Source: Paralvinella palmiformis (taxonomy: Eukaryota > Annelida > Polychaeta > Terebellida > Alvinellidae). From it: a DNA stretch of 64,000 nucleotides. Location: contig JAODUP010000549.1 in assembly GCA_025642065.1 (NCBI GenBank), positions 62,501 to 126,500 of the forward strand, given 5' to 3'. Under the pieces are notes generated by a model, which worked only from the letters and a program-made list of their open reading frames with translations, searched no databases and was not told where the DNA came from. This document shows, piece after piece, positions 1-12,300 of this stretch. The position numbers were made by a program, and so were the translations under genes. Numbering within the stretch: position 1 is the stretch's first letter; every line of letters begins with the position of its first letter.

Positions 1-103
1 GTTTCATCTTTGACTTCGCTTCATTACCTCTGGAGGTCGCTCGGCCCATTTAGCCTGCCGTGTGCACAAAAGCGGCCGTAAAACATCAATCATTATCATC
101 ATC
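1..103 (+). mobile_element. SINE family A, 3' part (cut by window start)
   Basis: It starts inside the GTTTCATCTTTGACTTCGCT body and runs through GGCCCATTTAGCC, GTGCACAAAAG and the ATC-rich tail. Confidence 0.85.
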
Positions 104-221
104 TGGTATAATGTATCCACCGTCTACTGTCTACCGTCTAACTCTGTGGCTTCACGGTCTATTGACAATACTGTTTCTTCAAAATGTACTGGTCATTAGA
201 TAAAGTGTACTCAGCGCAAAA

Positions 222-352
222 TGTTGTTGTTTTACGGCCACTTTTGTACACAAGTTTAGGCTAAATGGGCCGAGCGACCTCCGAAGATGAAACACCCTTC
301 TGATATAGCCGGACCGCGGTTTGAACCCAGATGCTACAGATCTGTGTCAGCT
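222..352 (-). mobile_element. SINE family A, 3' part
   Basis: On the minus strand, a B-box-like segment, then TGAAGG-type body and GGCCCATTTAGCC. It lies tail-to-tail with the copy at 1-103. The A-box half is missing. Confidence 0.8.
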
Positions 353-1474
353 AATTAGAAACAATTCCATCTTTAAACTTCGCCGTCTTCATTTTTTCGT
401 CCATTAATTCACTTCTTTATTTGTTTGTTTCTCCTTTCTGTCTGTCTGAAGCCTCCTTAATGACGATAAAATATCTTCGGGATGGAGCTATCATAGCTCC
501 CGGTCTCTGTCACTAGAGAGAGCATTTCATTTCTTTATTAGGTATCATTCCTCAATTCCATCTCAGTAAGATTCAATATCATGAAAACCTGCGCCCTTTA
601 CAAGAGACCTTCGGGGAAGATGGACAAAACATTCCAACAGACAACAGATAATAACAGCGGACTCTTCCCGTGTAGCGAGACAATTACTGCTAACTAGTTA
701 TCGTATGTTGCTATCTGATTCAGAGCATAATAGCCGGGTACAGCCAGGTACCGTGTCCTAATAACAGCCTACTGCCATAGGTCACCGACAAAGCCCTGGG
801 AAAGAATTACTGAATGTAAAAGGGGGGAACCTCCTCGCCACCGGGTAGAAAAGCAATGAATGCTCCCCGTCTTGAAATAAGGAGCTCTCCCGCTAGGGCG
901 GAAAAGCGTCAGGGCGGTGCAACGTCCGCACCCGTCAGCCGGGATAAAGGGAGAAATGATAGCTCTACGTTTACAGGATCGATATTAACCAAACACTTCG
1001 TACATTTTAAGTATTCCGTAAATAACATTCGTGTTGGGTTTCTTCTTTCTCCCGTTTCTTCCCCTCCGCCCACTTTCCCGCGTGAAATAGTGTTTTTCTC
1101 CGACCAGTATTACTAAATTAGTGAAGTAATTATTGAAGGTAGCGATATTGAATGACAGGAACACCAGCGTGTGACATGTTACAATAGAACGTGAACATAA
1201 ATACGCGGTCGTAATTTTTACATCGAATTTAATCATATTCGGTGTGTGATATACAATATATATATATATTGTACTGAAAATAGTTGTTAACACTGATGGC
1301 TTCAGTTTGTTTTAGCACAACGTGGCCAATAAATCATTATTGTTAATTAACGGCAGGTGGTGGGCCGGATAACAACAGCAACAGCTGATAGTAATAGAAT
1401 GTCAATCTTTAATGTGTGGCTTATTAACAACATTCCATTCTAGGTCACCGGTAGCTGAAATAATAATAATAATA
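353..1474. other. Paladin intron or 3' region, no gene seen
   Basis: Unique AT-rich sequence with a moderately GC patch at 830-940. The frames at 856-1116 and 985-1293 overlap antisense and show no homology I recognise. Confidence 0.5.
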
Positions 1475-1615
1475 TGCGTGCGTGCGTGACTGTGTGTATG
1501 TGTGGGGGTGCGTGTGTCTGTTTTAGCCGTGTGTAATAAGTCATAGGAATAGATAATCTCGAAGTGTGAATTCAAACTCTGGACGATTCTTCAGGGAACC
1601 GAATCTAGAGTGGTG
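1475..1615 (+). repeat. TG-anchored dispersed repeat, old copy
   Basis: A TG/TGCG tract, then TTTTAGCCGTGTGTAATAAG and GAAGTGTGAATTCAAACTCT ... GAATCTAGAGTG; diverged from the copy at 31863. Confidence 0.6.
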
Positions 1616-2628
1616 ACGTTTCATGCTGAGACATGTGTAATGTGTATGTGTGTGCGTGCGTGTCTGCTAAAAACTAGAACATAAATACGATTCATGCACC
1701 AGCATTAAGTTGGTGTATATATTGATTTCCGTTTTCTATTGTAATATTTCGCACACTGCAACTCTTAAGTCTCATGCACTATACACCGTTCTGTAAAATG
1801 ACGGAAATGGGCAGAACCTTGACCTTATTAACATACCCGGTTGCTTCATGTTTACCACATTCTGACAACTATCAAGCCAGATATTGGCTTTGTCCTTTCA
1901 TATTTGCTTACAACAGGTGTGTCTGTGTGAACAAATAATTGTTGTCTTGTTAACAACAAAAACCCTTACGTCACTAGAAGGACGGGAGCATCTTGTTAAA
2001 ATAACAAGGGAGACTGTCCGACATGTGATAATTTGTTTAAAATTTTGGGCCCTCTGTTGTTTTTGAGAACATACTCGTTAAATATTAAATTTCGTTCTTT
2101 TATTTTGGGAACTGTGGAGTTATACCGATGACATCCTAACCCAAAAGGCTGATTTAGTCATCGAAACAGGAACACTTCCAACAAACACATACGTATACAC
2201 ATACAGCCATAGACATATACTCAGTGTATTTGTGTATTTTGGCTCCATATTCCCCCTACTATCACTCTCGTGTGTGTGTTTGCGGTGTGTGTGTGTGTGT
2301 GTGTGTGATTGTTTGTATGTAATTTAATGTCTCCTCGTGGGGAATAACTCTTAGTGGATTTACAGTTTGAAATAGATAGCATATTTCGAAGAGAAAACCC
2401 TGTCAATTACCTGGCTTGACAATAGACACCCCTTACAATAGTGACAAAGCCAGGGATCAGACCTTAACCTCACACACACTTGGATCACCAAGTCACACAC
2501 CCTAACTCACTCAGCTCCAGAAGCGATCTCATATGACCAAGTGAGCCATATTTATGTGTTATAAGATAAATGTGGACATCTCCGTAGTTTCAGACCTGAA
2601 CCCCCTGGATTCAAACTCAGACCTTGCG

Positions 2629-2654
2629 CTCTCTCTCTCTCTCTCTCTCTGTCT

Positions 2655-2707
<53 letters not shown>
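2629..2707. repeat. CT then AT microsatellite
   Basis: A CT tract followed by about 50 nt of AT, directly beside a SINE fragment. Confidence 0.95.
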
Positions 2708-2708
<1 letters not shown>

Positions 2709-2710
<2 letters not shown>

Positions 2711-2802
2711 GATGTTTCATCTTTCACTTCACCGCATTACCTTTGCAGATAGATCGACCCAATTAACCGACCATATGCACCAAAGAGGCCGTAACATGAC
2801 GA
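2709..2802 (+). mobile_element. SINE family A, body fragment
   Basis: Diverged body (GGATGTTTCATCTTTCACTT ... GAGGCCGTAA) next to an AT microsatellite and 47 nt from the end of a paladin exon. Confidence 0.75.
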
Positions 2803-2848
2803 CATTTCACATTTTCCAGGTCGTACATAAGACGAACAAAGAGCTTAC

Positions 2849-3028
2849 CTTGTGTTTCTCCTGAGCCAAGGTATGCATAAAGTTGTAGAGGCCGTCTTTG
2901 GTTGGTTGGCCCATACCGTAGACGGGAAAACTGCCTCGCGATCGTCTAAGGTTAGGAGCCAGGTGTTTGTGTAACGTGCTGAGCTTGTCCATCTCTTCTA
3001 GAACATCCTTAACCAGGAAATAGGCACC
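2849..3028 (-). CDS. PALD1: Paladin exon GAYFLVKDV...QEKHK
   Basis: Exactly 60 codons, phase 0 at both ends. The acceptor is ttgtctttatag and the donor ACAAG/gtaagc. It codes for [16 protein letters not shown], then [17 protein letters not shown] and a C-terminal [14 protein letters not shown], colinear with human paladin, where the next residues begin the first phosphatase-like domain. Confidence 0.9.
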
Positions 3029-5245
3029 CTATAAAGACAATAATAGACAAGACACTGATGACCACTTATCTGTAATTATATATTACGCCAAGTCACTTAG
3101 ACGAAACGTTAATATATGTGTGAGGGGTCCGATATTTCGGCCATCTATGGCTGCTCCGAAAACGCCGTGATTAAAGTAGTGTGTTGCAAACCTCCAGGTT
3201 CTGTGTTCGAATCCGGGCGCCTCCGTGGTCTAGTTGGTAGCGCGTTTGAACACAGATCACTACCACCTGAGTTCGAATCTCGGCGTGTGCCTATCTGAAG
3301 GGTGTTTCATCTTTTACTTAGCTTCATTACCTTTGGAGGTCGCTCGGCCGATTTAGCCTACCATGTGCACAAAGGTGGCCGTAAAATACAAATCATCATT
3401 ATCTGGGTTCGAATATGACTCATACGCGTGTTTTCGGGATACATCCAGGTGGAGTGTTGCATATCGCTCATCAGTAGAGCATAAGCAAACCATTTTCGCA
3501 CTGAGAATTGTCCTTCTGAAGGTCATCCCCGTATCTCGCATCGTTCGGCGAGATGATACTACAGGTAGTCGTATCTTATCTCGAGCCACTTGATCAATGT
3601 GTATTTACCGTAACGAATTCCATTTTGTGGAAAGGATTACTAAGGGAGATTGGAGGTACGTCGAGTTTTAAAAATCGGTTATCTTTTCCTAAAATTAGTC
3701 GTACGAATTTAGTAATTTTAGTCGTACAAATTGGGAAATTAGGAAATAGTAAACATTGATTGACGTTTGTACCATTTTGGATCCCCGACATATTACGGTT
3801 TTACTGTACGACGTGTTTGCTTCTGGTTGCGGTGGGTCAGCAGGGAGGTGAGGTACAGAGAATCTGGCCGACTGGGCCATGCTACCGAGAATTTACAATA
3901 TCTGGCATATTCGGTGGCGAAAACCTTGCCAGTTGCCTGTCTGGATGAAAACCTCCTCCTACTATAGTGCCACGGCCGACGTCCGAACCCGCACAGAATG
4001 GTAAGTAGTCTCACGCTCTACCCGTGAGGCCAAAGAGGCGGTGAAAGTTCGTGGATTATTGTGTGGATCGTTGGGGTGGATTATCGGGCCGATTTCTATG
4101 TCGATGATTGTGTGGATTAAGGCGTGGATTCCGCACCCACGGGCTGGAAGCCTGAAGCGGGGAGCCCTTGGCTGTGTTGACCAGATCATCCGATTGTACG
4201 ACTGAACCCATACAGAGAGAGAGAGATCGGTTCTTATTGTTGACCATAATATAAATACCTTAGAGCGGTGATGTTAGGATAGGATTACGAAGAAAAATAA
4301 TTTTGATGCGTTAACTTGTTTATTTATTATTTCGGTTATGATATTTTTATCGATAATTTTATTTCTTTTGTTTATCTCTAAATTCGTAATCGGCTCTACA
4401 ATATTTTCACATATTTGCAGCACCTCCTATAACTGAACAGTCCCGCCCTTATATGTGTCTATTTCCTATGGCACGGTTGATAGCGCGCTGCGGGCTAGAC
4501 ATCTAGGTCGTGAGATAGAATCTGAGCGATATTGTTTCCCTGTAATTGTCCATCCTTCAGTAAATGTGTTCGGCCTGATCATCTATTTTTCCTAGAGAGC
4601 AACAGCCCAACTACATGTTCTACGTACCATCAGCAACAAATAACAACAACAACATAACATCTAACTGTTTTCAAAGTTCTATTTTGCCCAGTTAGTATAT
4701 GTTTGAATGGCAATATGTGAGCAAGGAGTAGCAGAAACATTAATATAATGTTATAATTTTATTGAATATATATTTACATTGTATGTGCAGTTGTATGGTT
4801 GTGAATATGAAATAAATATTTAAAAAAAACTTACATTAGGTGTGGACAGTGTAATGTATGCTACTTATAAACAATCATATGTTGTAGTGGCCGACTGCCA
4901 TGAGTGTACACATCAGTCTATGTATCTTGCGAATAAACAGTTCTGTTGCACCGTTAAAAAAACGGCAACATAACAACATAACAACAACAACAACAACCAA
5001 ACAAAAATCCTTTTTCTAGACTTTTTGTGACACTTTCCGTTATTTTGTTTCTACACTTTCTCCCGCTGTTATTACACATTCCATCTCCCTGGTTAAGCAC
5101 CTTTTTACACCTTACAAATTTGTTTTCAACATTATTTCGCCATCCAACTATGGTGTATTGTCTAATTTTCAGTACCTGACACTCTTAGCATCTTTATTAA
5201 AAGCAATTTATCAGTGAATAAATAATAAAACATGGAGCACAATGA

Positions 5246-5285
<40 letters not shown>

Positions 5286-7066
5286 ATCATACACACATAC
5301 AGCTAGGCTTTTTAGACTATCGTAATCCTTGACTACGTTGGGTGTTAGAGATGACCACGAACTGTGTTTTATTTTTTGTTCAAGGTCAGTTTGTTTGGTG
5401 CGTCACTTTTTCTTTTTCCATTGCTACGTATAATATCAGATTAAAGGATGCTCAACGTATTTTAGTTGCACCTGCATCTACGTATTCGAACAGAGACAGA
5501 GGGGGAAAAACAGCAAATAAACGTATATAAGACTCAGCGAGCCCAGTTCTCGGGTCTAGAACAATCATACTCTGTTTCCTGAAGCTTACAGTAAATCGCC
5601 GTTCTTATATAGATTTAAGATGGCTCATATCTGTAATAAACAGATAATTATGAAGGTAATTAGATAGGCTGTCGGAGGGCGACTATTATTTAGGAGACCT
5701 AAATGCGTCTCGTGCGTTAATAATTCATCTCATTTTCAGGTATGAACTTTTTCGGCCTTAATTAACTATAAGTAATCGCATAACTTCATAGTGGTTTTCT
5801 TAAGTTCTCTATGTATACATCCAGAGGAACACTACAACCTTCTGTAAGACTGGGTGAGTGAGTGAGTGAGTGAGTGAGTGAGCGAGCGATTGAGTGAGTG
5901 AGTGAGTGAGTGAGTGAGTGAGTGAGTGAGTGAGTCAGTCAGTCAGTCAGTCAGTCAGTCAGTCAGTCAGTCAGTCAGTCAGTCAGTCAGTCAGTCAGTC
6001 AGTCAGTCAGTCAGTCAGTCAGTCAGTCAGTCAGTGTGGTGGTGGTGGGGGAGGGTGATGAGTGTGATGACGAGTGGGTGGTGGTGGTGGTGGTGGTGGT
6101 GGTGGTGAGTGGTGAGTGGTGGTGGTGGTGGTGGTGGTGGTGGTGGTGGTGGTGGTGGTGAGTGACGTCTCACTGACACGGAGACCCGAGACCCTGCAGT
6201 GCGGCGCACTACCAACTACACCAAGGGAATACTATCTCACATCATAATCGTTCTTAGGGAGTACTCTACGACATCTGATGGCACGGTGTTATATTGGTGG
6301 AGCAAACACCGGCAGGTCCTGGCTTCAAATCCGTCAACTGTCTGACGGTTAATTCACATGCACGTGGTAGGCTAAATGGGCCGAGTGACCTGCAATGGTA
6401 ATGAAGCAAAGTCAAAGATGAAACACCCTTCAGATATGCCCAGGCCGAGATTCGAACTCAGGTGGTAGTGGTCGGTGGTCCAACGCGCTACCAATTAGAC
6501 CACGGAGGCGCCCGATCTATTGTATAGGTTATGCGATATACTCCCATGGGCGTTGATGTTGTCCTTGATGTATACATTCACGACGATTAGCGGGATAGAG
6601 GAAATGAGCGAATATGGCCTAAAATGTTAGATCGAACAAAATACTCATTTCTAAATCATTCAATCAGCGATTTTGTAAAACACCACCAGGCAGTTCAAGG
6701 GTTCGAATCCAGAAACGTCCCGTAATTGCTATGCCACGTTTTCCCTGCGGGTCACCACGACCTTTATTTGACCAAAGAAGCAGAAAACAAAACGATCTAA
6801 TTATGCTCCCAATTGCCAACAACTAAGACACTGAAGATGGCCAGACATCGCCGTTGTCATCTGATCTTCCATTGTCTATTATTCTGTCAGTTTACATCTC
6901 TGTACTATCTAGACCTTTTTTAATAACATTTTTGACACGGCCAAAAATAAACCCGTCTTCGGCGAAGCTTTTCTCGGAAGTGATTACCTTATTCAATATC
7001 AAAGGTGGCTCATTGTGTCGCTTTTATCTCAAATGTTATATGTTTGGAAGCTTCGTGGTTTCTCTC

Positions 7067-7101
<35 letters not shown>

Positions 7102-7393
7102 GTCTGTCTGTTTATCTGTCTATCTATCTATCTATCTATCTATTTATCTATCTATCTCTCTATCTGTTCATCTATCTATTTATCTATCTATCTCTCTATT
7201 TCGCCATTATCTATCTATCCATCTCTCTATCTATCTATCTACCTCGGCCTCTCTGTCTATCGTATCACTCCCCATAAAGGCTGACCTAAAGGTGATCTAG
7301 ATGAAGTGAACAGCATGATAACATTCCCAACCTATCTCAGTATTTACACCTGTCAACTGATTGTTGTGATGTGTTATTAGGTCAGTTGATTCG

Positions 7394-7426
<33 letters not shown>

Positions 7427-9320
7427 GGTGTCGGTGTATTGGTGTGCTGGTGTGCTGGTGTCTGTTGGTGTGTGCTGGTGTATGTGTGTTGGTGTGTGTA
7501 TGTGTATCTGTATCCGTTCGTCTGCCTGTTTGTTTTCCTCTGTCAACATGTTCATATCCCTGATTGTGTCTAGATTATGGCCAGGTAACGCTATCATTAC
7601 CCGAATGATCACAGCAATGGACATTACCAAACGGATTGCCCTCAGAACTAGAGAAGCTTACCTTGACCACAAATTGAATCACCCGCTTAATGTTTGGCTA
7701 ATAGAGGACTGACTACCTCCATCAACGTCCATCTAATTTCGGAAGTCGTGTCCAGCCTACTAGTTAGATGACGAAGCTCAGGTGAGACAGGTACGAAGGC
7801 AGTTTAGGTGGAAAAGGTGAACCAGGTTTCTATGCCGAATACACAACCTTACATAAGATGTTCTAACAGCCTCTCGGTGGCTAACTTGGTACCATTGTAT
7901 ACGGAATAAGCTTGTTGTTGTTGTTAATGTTGTTGACAATATGGATGCTCTCACGTCGTTTGTGTTCTGAGCTGGACAGGTCACACCCAGAGACGTCATA
8001 AACGTGTAGCTGAAGGACTCATTTGATAATTTGTTTTACAGCCACTTTGTCACGGCTGAGATATAACATGAAATATCACATGATATATAACATCATATAT
8101 AACGTGATATATAACATGAGATGTAACATGAGATGTAACATGAGATGTAACATGAGATATAACATGAGATGTAACATGAGATGTAACATGAGATGTAACA
8201 TGAGATATAACATGAGATGTAACATGAGATGTAACATGGGATGTAACATGAGCTGTAACATGGGATGTAACATGACGTATTTGGCAAAGTCACTGTTATG
8301 GATCCGCTGCCATGACTAATTGTTTATATCCTGTAATCGTGATTTTTGCTTCTTTGTGCGCTACACTTTTAAATTAACACACACACACACGCACAAGTTT
8401 GTCGTAACGTCAACTTATTATGACATAATATAATAAAGATTACCAACTCATCATCAGTCGTGGCCATTATCTATCAGCTCTTTGCAGTTTCATATTATTT
8501 ATCTTTACGCTTTAAATGATGCTTTCGTGGTCTGTAATACAATGTCAGCTTTCTCATCAGCAAAACTTCTCGGCTTAAATAGATATCCCCCTCCCTGTCT
8601 TCCAACCCCCCCCCCCCCATGTCGTGGGATTTAGAATTGGCCGAAAGAAACGGATTAGATTGACCTTTTCCTACCGATTTGACCTACGCAAACACAAAGA
8701 TGATAAATGCGTTTTGCTTAAATCCCGAACAGGAATCATGACCACGCCACTCGTCCTTGGTCTTCGAGTGCTCAAGAAGGGTGGAAGAAAATATTTGAGT
8801 ACAGTCATGGCAACTATCTCCTAACAATACCTGGGCCCATGACGTAGCTGATAGAGCGGCTGGTCACCGATCTCTAGCACGGGGGGGGGGGTTAAATCCC
8901 ACTCTCTGTATATCGGTCGGGTGTTTCATCATTTATATCTCATTATTACCTTTTGGGATGTCTCGTTTGCCCATTTATCCCGTAATGATAGTTACACAGG
9001 TGGCCGTTTAACGGAAACATTTAAATCATTCTTCATATCACCTGTCTTAGTACCATAATGACAATTAATCTTCCTTTAGATCTCGGTTGGTTGAGGTATT
9101 TTCATCTCTCGGCTGTGAGGGCTCGATCGTTCTGTCGTCGTCTTTTGGCCGCCAGCTCATTATCTGTAACCTGGGAGACGCCAGAGGCTAGGAAGGTCGA
9201 ATGAAGAATTAACGTTGCTGACCTGTGACGATGTCCTTGGTAGGAGTCAGTTACATACGTCGGATGACACGATTACAGGTACCGAATACAGTTTTGATGA
9301 AAATATATCGTGATGTGTGT

Positions 9321-9355
<35 letters not shown>

Positions 9356-12300
9356 ATTGAATATATTGATGACATTGATGATCATGATGATGATTATGCT
9401 ACCTAGTAATTATGTCAGTGATGATTAGCTGTCCCCTTTTACCTAGAAGCTGTCTGACCCATTTAGTCCACTATGTGCATGGAAGTGAGCAGAAACAACA
9501 ACAGCAACAACAACATGAACAACAACATGGAGGCCATAACATTATCTCGTACTTTATTATTATAAAGTTTTGATATTATTTCTCTTATTACAGTCAACCC
9601 TCAGTTAACCAGGTAGTTAGGGTGATGATTATAGACATTTTTCGAACTCTTCGCGATGGAAGCGTTGATATGGTATTTCCGGTTAGGCTTCGGGAACGTT
9701 CGCCATCGGCGGCTGAGTATATTTACTTCACATAATCGTTGTAATGGACTTCGTAATCAAATAATTTTACTGAACTTTGACATGTGGCTTAATGTGAAAT
9801 AATATTGTTCATTGGACACAAAACATCAAACAACAACTCTGAAAACAAATTCCCGTCCAAAGTACGGGTTCCAACTATTAGTAGTAGAAATAATAATAAT
9901 AATAATAGTAGTAGTAGTAGTAGTTATAGTAGTAGTACTAGTAGTAGTACTAGTGGTAGTAGTAGTAGTAGTAGTAGTAGTAATGCAGATTTAATAAAAC
10001 ATCCTTCAAATGTGCTGTACTAGAGAACCCCAATATACCGTGCATTAAAACTTACTTGTTGAAAACACCATATTATTTCATAAAATATTAAGTATTAAAT
10101 GGATGAATCTGAAATCATATTTTTGATTTCCAAGTGATGATGCGCTCCAGATTCCTAATTCTGGGTGTTTCGGAGTAGCCGTAACATTTTCTCAGATTTG
10201 TAGATGTCAGTAGTAATAAATGGCACGTCATCCTGGAGACACTGTCTCAATAAGTTAATATTTGTAATTTATACATAAGTGTACGTTTTATTTGATGACA
10301 ATGATAATGAAGAGGCGAAGGTGGGATGAGACGAAGTAATTGTTAATAAGATACGAAGTAAGCCTATAACATATAAATAAATATTATAGGACCAATACAA
10401 GTTAAATAAGATATTGATTGGATAACGTCTGACTAGTTACGACCACTGATCAATAGATATTGGCGATGTTCCATTTGTTACCACCTACGAGATAATCAGT
10501 GACAAAGGTCAACTTGAGGTGTAAAGTCTTACAGGTGTGCCACATCACTAACTCTTTCCATGTCAATCGTACCACCACCCCCACCCCCACCCCCCCAACA
10601 AAAAATATGCATAACCAATCGACAGTTTAAAGGGAATCTCTGCTAATGTAAACAACCACTCCGGGGGTTGTTCTCAATTCAAAATATCAACAAATTAGGG
10701 ACGAGTTATAAATCTGCTGGAACCATTCTTTTGTGGAATATAATACATCATAATCCGATAAATGATACACTGGTAACTGTCTTTAAAAATCAACTAAACA
10801 TAAACTTCTTGTCGGGCTGCTTAATCAATCTATATTTATGTGGCAATCTAGTCTTTTATGTGGCAATCTTAATGTTCTTGTGTATACAGATTCATTGTGT
10901 CCTGTCACCTGATTGAATGACTGGTTGGGCTTCATAGTGGCTATGGTATGCCATATATTGGCATCAAGGAACAATATACTCCCCATAAGTCCCAATATTC
11001 AGATAAAGCGATTTCTCCTTACTGTTCTGACGTACAACTAAGTGTCGAATTGCTTATTATTTGTATCCATTCGATTGTTCAAACTCATCGACTAAACATC
11101 AAACATTTTCTTTCCTGTTGATAAACGTTTTTATGTTTTGATAGGCAAGAAAAGTCCTTACAAAGGCCTTCAAATCGATTTACACGTTAAAGTCATACAG
11201 AATACTTAAGACGATGTGACGTGTCTTGTGGAAAATCCTTCATATAAAGTCATTTAAAGTTATGTTGTATCCGTAATTAAACCGTGTCGGCTTCTTGTTT
11301 ATTGTTTTGCTTGTACAATATATTAAAGTGACATCATATCGCGGAGATTTCCCATTAACATGAACCAGTTGAAAGTCATACAGTACAAATAAGCAGCTCG
11401 GTAGCAAATTCCATATCTCTACCTTTATCGGTATAACTCTATATATTAAAGTTTAGCCTAAACAGGTAAGTACAGGTTACATACGTGACAGGACGTGATG
11501 GCTATGTGTTTGAGTAACGCTTTGCGCCTATAATGGCAGCAGGCGTTGTATGCTCCTTTGGGAGTTGAGAAGGGTGCTAGATTGGAGCAGGTCTGAGTCA
11601 GGGATACTAATCCTGTAAAGCGCCTTAGAGCAGCTATCTAGCTGAATAAATGTCACATTATATATATATTGTGTGTGTGTGTGTGTGTGCATGTATGTAT
11701 GTATGTGTGTGTGTGTGTGTGTGTGTGTTAGCTGTGTATAATAAGGCACAGGCACAGAGAATGTGTATGTGTGTGTGTGTGTCCCTTTCAAATAAAAAAT
11801 TAACTAACTATTTAACTTGTGGTCTAGCTTATCTAGTTAATATTGACGTTTTCAACAGTGTCCTCAATGCCACATCATGTAAATAGTTAATAGTCTCCAG
11901 GTGAGTGATGTTTTACATGTCACTTAGTTATCATAGTACACACCTTCGTCATGGGGAAGGTCCGTGTTAATATCAGCACGCAATCTGTTTATGTTAGAAT
12001 ACAGGGTCAAGGTAACCGTGTGTGTGCGTGTCTGGGGGGAGGGAGAGGAGGGGCGTGGCTTGCTTAGTATCATCGCTAGTCGCACCTGCGATTTATGGCC
12101 ATAGGGCAACTCCCTAAAATATCCCAGAAATACAGGTAACTTGACTGGAACCTTGACCTGAAGGTTTGAAACGTAATGCCCAAACTGATAATCTATAGTA
12201 ACACGGTTTGTGTGTACACGCGTGTGTGTGTATGCATTTGTGCGTGTGGGTGCGCGTGTGTGCGCGCGTGTGTTGTAGGATACATATGTAGTGGCACTGG

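Noticed and set aside
5926..6215. Ser-Val-Gln and poly-His/poly-Pro frames
   Set aside because: Translation of CAGT and GGT tracts on both strands.
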